Source: Euryarchaeota archaeon UBA58
Lineage (GTDB): Archaea > Thermoplasmatota > Poseidoniia > Poseidoniales > Thalassarchaeaceae
Assembly (NCBI GenBank): GCA_002498525.1
Contig: DAHR01000018.1
Location: forward strand, 70,248 to 78,174
Direction: 5' to 3'
DNA length: 7,927 nucleotides
Shown: positions 1 through 4,744 of the stretch, one piece after another
Position numbering within the stretch: the first letter of the stretch is position 1
Layout: each line of letters opens with the position of its first letter
Made by a program: the position numbers and the translations under genes
Notes under the pieces: generated by a model
The model's database searches: none
What the model saw: the letters and a program-made list of their open reading frames with translations, nothing else
What the model was told of the DNA's origin: nothing

Positions 1-128
1 CGTACAACATCTACCGCTCTACCAACCAGACCAACAGCATTGGTGATGGAGACGAAGATGGAGCTGGTGGAGCTCAGGTATTGGATTACGATTCGTACAA
101 TATCTACCGCACTACCAACCAGACCAAC
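1..128 (+). repeat. Tandem repeat, 93-nt period, inside the partial CDS
   Basis: Bases 1-35 and 94-128 match at 33 of 35 positions; the two differences are C/T at 8 versus 101 and T/A at 18 versus 111. The first changes no residue and the second turns Ser to Thr. The intervening 58 nt are present once in view. The very high nucleotide identity points to recent duplication or homogenisation. Confidence 0.75.
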
Positions 129-131
129 TGA
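1..131 (+). CDS. C-terminal end of a repeat-containing protein (partial)
   Basis: Only the last 43 codons are in the window. The frame begins at position 3 (positions 1-2 are the end of a codon, probably TCG for Ser) and stops at TGA 129-131. The readable protein contains the motif YNIYR-S/T-TNQTN twice, 31 residues (93 nt) apart, separated by an acidic, glycine-rich spacer (GDGDEDGAGGAQVLDYDS). The protein ends exactly at the second copy, so the gene probably holds a longer run of such units upstream. I do not recognise the family. YNIYR-type strings occur in fibronectin-III-like extracellular repeats, but a 31-residue period is too short for a full FN3 domain, so that link is weak. It converges on the minus-strand PLP enzyme with 47 nt between stops. 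Frame and stop are clear; function is unknown. Confidence 0.7.
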   Translation, partial: YNIYRSTNQTNSIGDGDEDGAGGAQVLDYDSYNIYRTTNQTN

Positions 132-178
132 GATCAATGGTGAGTTATCGAATAAAACGCGAATCTTCGACTGAATGA

Positions 179-1402
179 TCAGATGTTTGTTAATGCATTT
201 CTCAAATCGGCGACGATATCATCCGCATCTTCGATTCCAATCGAGAGCCGCACCAATCCGGGAGTGATTCCCGACGCGGTTCGGCCCTCGTCAGAAAGCA
301 TTCGATGCGTCATGCTCGCAGGGTGTTGAACCAGCGTGTCTACATTGCCGAGGCTGACCGCGAGCGAGCATAGGCTGAGCCCGCTCATGAATCGACCAGC
401 GGCTGCATAACTGCCCAAGTCGATCGATATCATCGCACCGAAATCACTCATTTGTCGAGCCGCCACATCGTGCTTGGGATGGCTCGGAAGCCCCGGCCAG
501 TATGTTTGGTCAACCTTGGCGTGGCCGTCGAGGAATTCGGCGACCACTCTGGCGTTGATACAGTGTTGGCGCATCCGCAGTGGCAGGGTTTTGAGGCCGA
601 TATTGGTGAGCCAGCAATCGAATGCACTCGGTACTGCGCCGCCCATGAAGCGCAACTTCTTTCCGGGCCCGTTCTCCATGTATTCTGCATCAGCGCTGAC
701 CACTGCACCACCGATTACTGTTCCATGCCCGTTGATGAATTTCGTCGTGCTGTGAACGACGACATCGGCGCCGAGTGCCAGGGGTTGTTGTAGAATAGGC
801 GAGGCGAAGGTGTTGTCGACAACCAGTTTTGCACCGTGGGCGTGGGCTATGTGGGCAGTCTCTTCGATGTCAATAATCGTCATCGACGGATTTGCCGGGC
901 TTTCGAGATAGACGATTTTTGTGTTTGGATATTTTGCGAGTTCGGCCTCCAGCGCTTCTGCCTCGAGTCCTCGAATTCGACTAATTGTGATATTGTAATT
1001 CGGCAGTTGTTCAGTGAATAGATGATCGCACGAACCATACAGTACCTGTTGCGTTATGATGTGGTCTCCAGCGCTCACGATACCGAGTATGGCTGCGCTA
1101 ATCGCTCCCATGCCTGAGCTGAAAATCATCGCGCTGACAGCATCTGCATTTTCCATGCCATAGGCTTCCAATGCCGCGATTTTTTGTGCTAGAACTTCGC
1201 GAGTCGGGTTATCTCCTCGCGAATATGTATAGGCTTCCCTCTCGCCCCGTCTCCAACTCTCGATGGCTTCGAAGTCCTCATGAACAAAGGTCGATGTCTG
1301 GTAAATCGGATTGATGTGAGAGCCCAATGGGTCGTGGACTTCGCCTGCGTGAATTGCGGTTGTGGCTAATTTGTACTCAACTGTTTTCTCTTCCTCAGAC
1401 AT
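179..1402 (-). CDS. Cystathionine gamma-lyase / gamma-synthase family PLP enzyme
   Basis: This 407-aa protein has the normal length for the Cys/Met-metabolism PLP family, whose cytosolic enzymes catalyse transsulfuration or gamma/beta elimination on cystathionine, homocysteine, methionine or activated homoserine. Visible landmarks are YSRGDNPTR (60-68; Tyr and Arg of the phosphate cup), SSGMGA (95-100), LESPANP (166-172), VVDNTFASP (194-202; Asp pairing with the pyridine nitrogen), STTKFINGHG (218-227; Lys221 forms the PLP aldimine), KTLPLRM (271-277), LAVSLGNVDTLVQHPASMTH (347-366) and LVRLSIGIED (383-392; Arg binds the substrate carboxylate). The substrate is uncertain. The C-terminal half resembles methionine gamma-lyase, but the lyase Cys after LYG is Ser124 and its Lys-Asp pair is Arg-Phe (251-252). 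The Glu typical of gamma-lyases before SLG is Val. The ATG at 1402 precedes the family's start motif by a normal distance. A TATA-like stretch lies about 38 nt upstream. Confidence 0.92.
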   Translation of the reverse strand: MSEEEKTVEYKLATTAIHAGEVHDPLGSHINPIYQTSTFVHEDFEAIESWRRGEREAYTYSRGDNPTREVLAQKIAALEAYGMENADAVSAMIFSSGMGAISAAILGIVSAGDHIITQQVLYGSCDHLFTEQLPNYNITISRIRGLEAEALEAELAKYPNTKIVYLESPANPSMTIIDIEETAHIAHAHGAKLVVDNTFASPILQQPLALGADVVVHSTTKFINGHGTVIGGAVVSADAEYMENGPGKKLRFMGGAVPSAFDCWLTNIGLKTLPLRMRQHCINARVVAEFLDGHAKVDQTYWPGLPSHPKHDVAARQMSDFGAMISIDLGSYAAAGRFMSGLSLCSLAVSLGNVDTLVQHPASMTHRMLSDEGRTASGITPGLVRLSIGIEDADDIVADLRNALTNI

Positions 1403-1432
1403 CTCAGAACCCCGCCAACCCGAGGCAGCGTC

Positions 1433-1446
1433 GTCATATTATCTTG
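1433..1446 (-). promoter_or_regulatory. Possible TATA-box promoter for the transsulfuration enzyme
   Basis: Read on the minus strand, 1435-1446 gives an AT-rich CAAGATAATATG. An archaeal TATA box centred near 1440 would place the transcript start near 1413, leaving a leader of about 11 nt before the ATG at 1402. The motif is degenerate and the call rests only on position and composition. Confidence 0.3.
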
Positions 1447-1494
1447 CGTCAGTGAAATTGCGAAAATGGCTGTGGCAGATCCTTCCGTCTCGAA

Positions 1495-1596
1495 TCACTC
1501 AGATTCATGCTCAATTGAATCATCGAGTGTGATTTGGTCTATCTCATCGAGCATCGCATCTGCCTGCAGTCCCAGGCACTTCTTGACCAGCATCAT
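1495..1596 (-). CDS. Possible 33-aa small protein downstream of L24e
   Basis: An open frame of 33 codons (MMLVKKCLGLQADAMLDEID..., ending TGA at 1495-1497) starts at tandem ATG codons 1591-1596. It lies 43 nt after the L24e stop on the same strand, in the place where many archaeal genomes carry ndk, so it could be co-transcribed with the ribosomal cluster. The composition is plausible: a basic start, then a strongly acidic C-terminal half. No clear ribosome binding site precedes it and I recognise no family. It may equally be chance, or a remnant. It does not resemble nucleoside diphosphate kinase. Confidence 0.22.
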   Translation of the reverse strand: MMLVKKCLGLQADAMLDEIDQITLDDSIEHESE

Positions 1597-1639
1597 TATT
1601 CGGTCTTAATCCAGATATCTGAGGCAATAAGACGACGAA

Positions 1640-1831
1640 TCAGTTGATTCCGCCCTTCTCGTAGCGCCGCGTCCACTTGAGGCGGCGCGGATTGCGCTTC
1701 AACTTCAGCATGTTCTTGCGCGACTTGCTGTCCTTGAACCAGAGAACAGTGCCATCTCGCCTCACGAACATCATGCCGGTACCCGGCTCGATCTCCTCGT
1801 GGGTGAAATTGCATACTCGGCGCTCGGGCAT
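1640..1831 (-). CDS. rpl24e: Large-subunit ribosomal protein L24e (eL24), zinc-less form
   Basis: The 63-aa product carries the L24e signature EEIEPGTGMMFVRRDGTVLWF (about residues 12-32) and the basic tail KNMLKLKRNPRRLKWTRRY, so it is a component of the 50S subunit. Length is normal for archaeal L24e. The classical family has a zinc ribbon of four cysteines (CxxC near the N-terminus and a CxxxC-type pair after the FxxS stretch). Here only Cys7 remains: the second position is Thr, and the FKDSKSRKN segment has Lys and Ser where the other two would be. The start ATG at 1831 is fixed by a strong GAGGTGA ribosome binding site (1838-1844, 6-nt spacing). That site overlaps the S28e stop codon, 11 nt upstream, which implies coupled translation. 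It is the last recognisable ribosomal gene of the cluster. Confidence 0.93.
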   Translation of the reverse strand: MPERRVCNFTHEEIEPGTGMMFVRRDGTVLWFKDSKSRKNMLKLKRNPRRLKWTRRYEKGGIN

Positions 1832-1842
1832 GATTCTTCACC

Positions 1843-2064
1843 TCAGCGAGCGTTGAGTCGACGCGCCTCTCGGCCCGTGTCCTTGAGCATCAGAATATCG
1901 CCGATCCGGACAGGTCCGACGACGTTGCGAGTGATGATGCGACCGATGTCGCGTGGGTTCGACGCGTCGTTGACGCGGACCTTGACTTGAGTCGCCTCAC
2001 CGGTCATGCCGGTGCGGCCGACGATCTCGACGACCTCTGCGGGCCATGCTTCGGCTTCTGCCAT
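1843..2064 (-). CDS. rps28e: Small-subunit ribosomal protein S28e (eS28)
   Basis: The 73-aa product matches S28e across its length: AEVVEIVGRTGMTGEATQVKVRV forms the OB-fold start, then RIITRNVVGPVRIGDILML, and the hallmark C-terminal REARRL. It belongs to the 30S subunit near the mRNA exit/platform region. The start ATG at 2064 is supported by GGAGGA (2072-2077) with 7-nt spacing. It sits 33 nt after L7Ae and 11 nt before L24e on the same strand, the order common in Archaea. The stop codon is part of TGAGGTGA, which doubles as the L24e ribosome binding site. Nothing in the protein itself is unusual. Confidence 0.96.
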   Translation of the reverse strand: MAEAEAWPAEVVEIVGRTGMTGEATQVKVRVNDASNPRDIGRIITRNVVGPVRIGDILMLKDTGREARRLNAR

Positions 2065-2097
2065 TTCGATGTCCTCCTAACTCCTAGATTCATCCAT

Positions 2098-2478
2098 TCA
2101 AGCGATCAGGGTCTCGTAGTGGCCCTTGACGCCGTTGAAGTGGTCCGCGGCATCCTTGGTGAATTCCATCACTGCGATGGCAGCGGTGCGGGTCCCAGTG
2201 GGCATTCCAGCAGCTTCAGCGAGGTAGGCCTGGTCTTCGACGTAGATGAAAGGGATCGACTTCTCCTTGCAAATCATTGGGATGTGGGCCAGAAGTTCGC
2301 TTGGATTGACCTTCTCAGCCATCACGACCATCTGAGCAGTACCGCGCTCAGCAGCCTTGGTGACCTCGTTGGCGCCCTTCTTCAGCGTCCCTCGTCCGTC
2401 TTTACCGATGGCCTTGACCATCTCGTAAACCTGCTCTTGCACGTCTTGTGGGGTTTCGTATGCGATGTGTACACTCAT
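2098..2478 (-). CDS. rpl7ae: Ribosomal / kink-turn-binding protein L7Ae (eL8)
   Basis: The 126-aa product has the L7Ae core: TLKKGANEVTKAAERGTAQMVVMAEKVNP (31-59) holds the kink-turn contact residues (Lys-Lys-Gly-Ala-Asn-Glu, 33-38), followed by hydrophobic AHIPMICKEKSIPFIYV and GTRTAAIAV. In Archaea this protein is in the 50S subunit and is also the core of C/D and H/ACA guide RNPs and of RNase P. I place the start at ATG 2478 because GAGGAGTG (2485-2492) ends 6 nt before it, and GGAG within it lies 8 nt away. An upstream in-frame GTG at 2487 would overlap that ribosome binding site and add only MNP. It is the first protein gene of the L7Ae - S28e - L24e unit and has its own TATA box at 2524-2530. 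Confidence 0.95.
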   Translation of the reverse strand: MSVHIAYETPQDVQEQVYEMVKAIGKDGRGTLKKGANEVTKAAERGTAQMVVMAEKVNPSELLAHIPMICKEKSIPFIYVEDQAYLAEAAGMPTGTRTAAIAVMEFTKDAADHFNGVKGHYETLIA

Positions 2479-2499
2479 TGGATTCACTCCTCATGTGGG

Positions 2500-2537
2500 G
2501 TAGTCCGGCGCACGGCGTGGCCGATATAAACGCAGCG
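2500..2537 (-). promoter_or_regulatory. TATA-box promoter of the L7Ae-S28e-L24e operon
   Basis: Minus-strand TTTATAT occupies 2524-2530, a near-ideal archaeal TATA box. Adding the usual ~27 nt from its centre gives a transcript start near 2500 and a leader of about 22 nt that still contains the L7Ae ribosome binding site. The TFB-recognition side (2531-2537) is occupied by one arm of a perfect inverted repeat. Confidence 0.65.
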
Positions 2538-2577
2538 TCTGGGTCGCTGATGCTGACCGCTTGACCCAGACGCTGCG
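2531..2577. repeat. Perfect 15-bp inverted repeat upstream of the L7Ae TATA box
   Basis: The left arm CGCAGCGTCTGGGTC (2531-2545) and right arm GACCCAGACGCTGCG (2563-2577) are exact reverse complements around a 17-nt spacer. The flanking bases do not pair. In RNA it would be a very stable stem in either direction. No T-tract follows on either strand, which argues against a simple T-stretch terminator. On DNA it would be a dyad touching the BRE/TATA of the ribosomal promoter. It could be an operator, a processing hairpin between tRNA and mRNA, or a transcription barrier. Confidence 0.85.
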
Positions 2578-2741
2578 AGAATACGATTTCTGATATTTCT
2601 TGGGAACCGGAAATGGTTTGAGACAAGCCCTGAGTGAAGCGTTCTTGGTGATTCCTCGAACAGATTTGAGATGATCATAAACAGCCCCTGAGAATGGCAT
2701 TGCTAGGGCTGACCACGCTATTATTCAGCGATAGGAAATTT
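2578..2741. other. Intergenic stretch with no recognisable gene
   Basis: Between the two inverted repeats I see no convincing coding frame: the open frames here are short, cysteine/arginine-biased or lack a ribosome binding site. I checked for C/D-box RNA motifs. Only an imperfect C-like ATGATCA (minus strand) is present, without a suitably placed CTGA, so none is called. Confidence 0.5.
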
Positions 2742-2805
2742 GCCCACCAACTCCTCCGACCTCATCTGAGAAAGATGACTCCAGAGGTCGGATGGGTTGG
2801 TGGGC
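2742..2805. repeat. 22-bp hairpin sharing one arm with the tRNA-Ile 3' end
   Basis: The left arm (2742-2763) begins GCCCACCAAC and ends CCGACCTC. The right arm (2784-2805) begins GAGGTCGG and ends GTTGGTGGGC. Twenty of 22 positions pair exactly; the exceptions are at arm positions 11 and 13. The spacer of 20 nt can form a smaller stem (TCATCT / AGATGA on the minus strand). The outermost right-arm bases are the tRNA acceptor 3' strand, discriminator and CCA. In the minus-strand primary transcript this hairpin would compete with the acceptor stem. Confidence 0.8.
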
Positions 2806-2875
2806 ATGACAGGATTTGAACCTGTGACCTCCCGGTTATCAGCCGGGTGCTCCAGCCAAACTAAGCTACACGCCC
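2798..2875 (-). tRNA. tRNA-Ile (anticodon GAT)
   Basis: On the minus strand the sequence folds as a canonical intron-less 75-nt cloverleaf: acceptor GGGCGTG / CATGCCC (one G-U pair), D stem GCTT / GAGC with GG in the loop, anticodon stem CCCGG / CCGGG around loop CTGATAA, variable AGGTC, and T arm ACAGG-TTCAAAT-CCTGT. The anticodon GAT is at 2838-2840. Discriminator A at 2801 is followed by an encoded CCA (2798-2800). It reads AUC and AUU isoleucine codons. It lies upstream of, and in the same direction as, the L7Ae operon and divergent to the PRPP synthase gene. No clear TATA box is visible in the 113-nt divergent spacer. Confidence 0.97.
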
Positions 2876-2988
2876 TTGAGCAGAGCCGGCGAGAGGCATA
2901 CCCATTTTGAAGGTGTGCATCGTGATTTCAACACCTATCTCAGCGAGAGAAGAAGTCATGAAGGGACAGCCGGTGGCCGAAGCCAACC

Positions 2989-3921
2989 ATGCCCGTTGTG
3001 AGCGGTACCTCAGGTCGGGCCGTAGCAGAAGCCCTGTCGCCACATCTCGGGCTCGATTTCGTGCAATTGCAGAGTCGCAGATTCCCGGACGGCGAGGGCT
3101 ACGTGCGCGTTCCGTCCGAAGCCTTCGATGCGATTCGCGCCGAGCCGGTTGTGCTGGTCTCGAATACATATCCGGACGCAGGTGTCCTCGAAACCATCCT
3201 CTTGCTCGAGGCGATCAGGGATGTTCGCCGAGGTGACCTCTCGAATCACAAGGGCGAAGAGCCCCAAAGCCTGCCCGATGTTGGTCCAGGCATTTTCCTC
3301 GCCATCCCCTACTTCGGATATTCTCGCCAAGACAAGCGCTTCTCGCCTGGCGAGGCGATCTCCGCGCGGGTGATAGGAGAGATGCTCGCGCGTTGCTGTG
3401 ATGGCATCGCCATCCTCGACCTGCACGCACCCGCGATCCTCGAGAATCTCGCAGTCCCGGTCGAGTTCGTCAGCGCCATGCCCGAGATCGCCGAACATCT
3501 GGCCGAAACGGTCGCGCCCGATTTCATCCTCAGTCCCGACAAGGGCGCGATTGCGCGTGCCACCGAGGTAGCGAAGCTGATGGGCTGCGAATTCAGCTAT
3601 CTCGAGAAAACCAGAATCGACGCACACACCATCGAGCACCAACCGAAGGACCTCGATGTCAACGGCAAAGTCGTCGCCATCGTCGACGACATGATCAGCA
3701 CAGGTGGAACCATCTGTCGCGCCAGCGACGCATTGCTCCGCCAGGGCGCAACAGAAGTCCACGCCGCCTGCACTCACGGACTCTTCACAGCAGGCGCGAT
3801 CAGCCGCCTTGCATCGCACGTAAACGGCGTTCACAGCAGCGATTCGCTGCCGAATCCAAGAGCGGTCGTCAGTTCAGCACCCGCTCTCGCGCGCGGGCTG
3901 CAGAATCTGCTCAATCACTGA
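2989..3921 (+). CDS. prs: Ribose-phosphate diphosphokinase (PRPP synthase)
   Basis: The 310-aa product makes PRPP from ribose 5-phosphate and ATP, feeding purine, pyrimidine, histidine and NAD synthesis in the cytosol. Motifs in order: N-terminal VVSGTSG, FPDGE (32-36), VLVSNTYPD (55-63), IPYFGYSRQDKRFSPGEAISA (106-126; ATP-binding region), DLHA (144-147), SPDKGAIARA (182-191), catalytic flexible-loop EKTR (206-209) and the PRPP loop VDDMISTGGT (232-241), then THGLFTAGA and SDSLPNP. Length is normal, but residues ~79-104 contain about 17 extra, partly acidic residues between the LLLEAIRD helix and the IPYFGY strand. Start ATG 2989 is forced by an in-frame TGA at 2959-2961; the ribosome binding site is weak. 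Its last 7 nt overlap the end of the convergent minus-strand gene. Confidence 0.96.
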   Translation: MPVVSGTSGRAVAEALSPHLGLDFVQLQSRRFPDGEGYVRVPSEAFDAIRAEPVVLVSNTYPDAGVLETILLLEAIRDVRRGDLSNHKGEEPQSLPDVGPGIFLAIPYFGYSRQDKRFSPGEAISARVIGEMLARCCDGIAILDLHAPAILENLAVPVEFVSAMPEIAEHLAETVAPDFILSPDKGAIARATEVAKLMGCEFSYLEKTRIDAHTIEHQPKDLDVNGKVVAIVDDMISTGGTICRASDALLRQGATEVHAACTHGLFTAGAISRLASHVNGVHSSDSLPNPRAVVSSAPALARGLQNLLNH

Positions 3922-4508
3922 ATATTAGGATCATCGCAGTCATCGTTGAGGGCCAGGTAACTCGGTAGAGTGAGCAACCTCTTCATCGTGCATCGTAGGA
4001 TCAATTCATCCAAAAACGCTGTAGTGCGAGCTAATTGTTTGACCGGAACGATCAGTGTCTCGGGCAATTCGTACTTCCGCCGCAGAACCGAACGCGTCTG
4101 AACGATGACCCCGCGATAGGTCCGCTTGACCTTGACGAATCCCAGCACTTGGCCTAGGTCGATGCCATTGTTGTCCATGACGGCTCGGTCGAGCAACTCG
4201 TCAGGCGCCCAGAGCTGTTCGTCGATGCGAATCGTGTTGCGCCACCTGCGCTGCAACTCGCGCATCGATTTCGACAGTTTCACGCCGCCATTCGGCAGGA
4301 TGCTGTGTACCAATTCCTTCGAAAGAGGAGCGCATTCAGCAGCCTTTCGCATGTACTCATCAGCCACATCATCAACGACTTCGAGACGCATCGATCGGAC
4401 GAATTCGTCGCGCGGATGGCTGCGTTCACCAGTGATGATTCCAACCAAAGTCTCGCCAACGTAGACCTCTCTCTGCAGTAGTTCCTGTATCCGATATTCT
4501 TCGCTCAT
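3915..4508 (-). CDS. Protein with two PRC-barrel-like segments
   Basis: This 197-aa soluble protein has no signal peptide or membrane span. Two segments resemble the small PRC-barrel beta fold. Residues ~12-47 (REVYVGETLVGIITGE...SMRLEVVDD) are one; ~107-170 (DRAVMDNNGIDLGQVLGFVKVKRTYRGVIVQTRSV...ELPETLIVPVKQL...FLDELIL) are the clearer one, with a D-x-G-x-x-x-G-x-V start and an IVPV strand near the end. A helical, charged linker (50-105) lies between. Archaeal PRC-barrel proteins are linked to RNA metabolism (RimM-like) and to division/cell-surface functions, but I cannot assign a role. The start ATG at 4508 follows GAGGGAG with about 5-nt spacing. It ends in a 7-nt tail-to-tail overlap with prs. 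The gene looks real by length and composition; the domain call is by eye. Confidence 0.72.
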   Translation of the reverse strand: MSEEYRIQELLQREVYVGETLVGIITGERSHPRDEFVRSMRLEVVDDVADEYMRKAAECAPLSKELVHSILPNGGVKLSKSMRELQRRWRNTIRIDEQLWAPDELLDRAVMDNNGIDLGQVLGFVKVKRTYRGVIVQTRSVLRRKYELPETLIVPVKQLARTTAFLDELILRCTMKRLLTLPSYLALNDDCDDPNIQ

Positions 4509-4574
4509 GTGTCTCCCTCGCGTTTTGGGTCAGTGCTTCCCCCGTGCTGTTCCCTGCGGCCCCCTTCGATGGAT

Positions 4575-4700
4575 TGGCACTTAATCTATCGCTTAATGAA
4601 GACTGATAATCCAATTGAAATATTAGTCTAAGAACAAAAAAACCAATTAGAAAACTAAAGTGAGTTTGATTTTTGATATGGTTATCAGAAAAGCCGATCT
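4575..4700. promoter_or_regulatory. AT-rich divergent promoter region
   Basis: The spacer 4509-4744 separates two divergent genes. Its core (about 4580-4680) is far more AT-rich than its surroundings, with a 7-A run at 4636-4642, two CTTAAT copies and two CCAATT copies. A minus-strand TATA-like AGATTAA (4583-4589) suits the PRC-barrel gene. A plus-strand TTTTTGATATG (about 4670-4680) suits the aminotransferase, with a leader of ~45 nt. Exact boxes are uncertain. Confidence 0.4.
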
Positions 4701-4744
4701 GACAGTGCGGCTGCGAAATCCTCCTTCCGGAAACTGGGAATCAG

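Noticed and set aside
1596..1841. An 81-codon minus-strand frame overlapping L24e
   Set aside because: L24e in the adjacent frame has a strong ribosome binding site and clear family residues; this frame lacks both.
2479..2500. Kink-turn in the L7Ae leader for autoregulation
   Set aside because: The leader predicted from the TATA box is only ~22 nt and holds the ribosome binding site; no C-stem / GA-AG / NC-stem arrangement is visible.
1987..2529. A 180-codon plus-strand frame across S28e/L7Ae
   Set aside because: It is antisense to two certain ribosomal protein genes and rich in His/Ser/Leu in a way expected of a complement frame.
2484..2700. Several 60-75 codon minus-strand frames upstream of L7Ae
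   Set aside because: They run through the perfect inverted repeat and promoter, differ from each other by frame, have no ribosome binding site and show no protein-like composition.
2620..2741. Possible C/D-box guide RNA next to the tRNA
   Set aside because: Only an imperfect C-box-like ATGATCA was found, with no correctly spaced CTGA D box or C'/D' pair.
2742..2875. Integration site of a mobile element at the tRNA 3' end
   Set aside because: The extra copy of the tRNA 3' sequence is inverted and only ~40 nt away, and no integrase or element genes are in the window; a hairpin explains it better.
3010..3834. A 274-codon minus-strand frame opposite prs
   Set aside because: It is antisense to an unambiguous PRPP synthase and is a cysteine- and aspartate-rich product typical of shadow frames.
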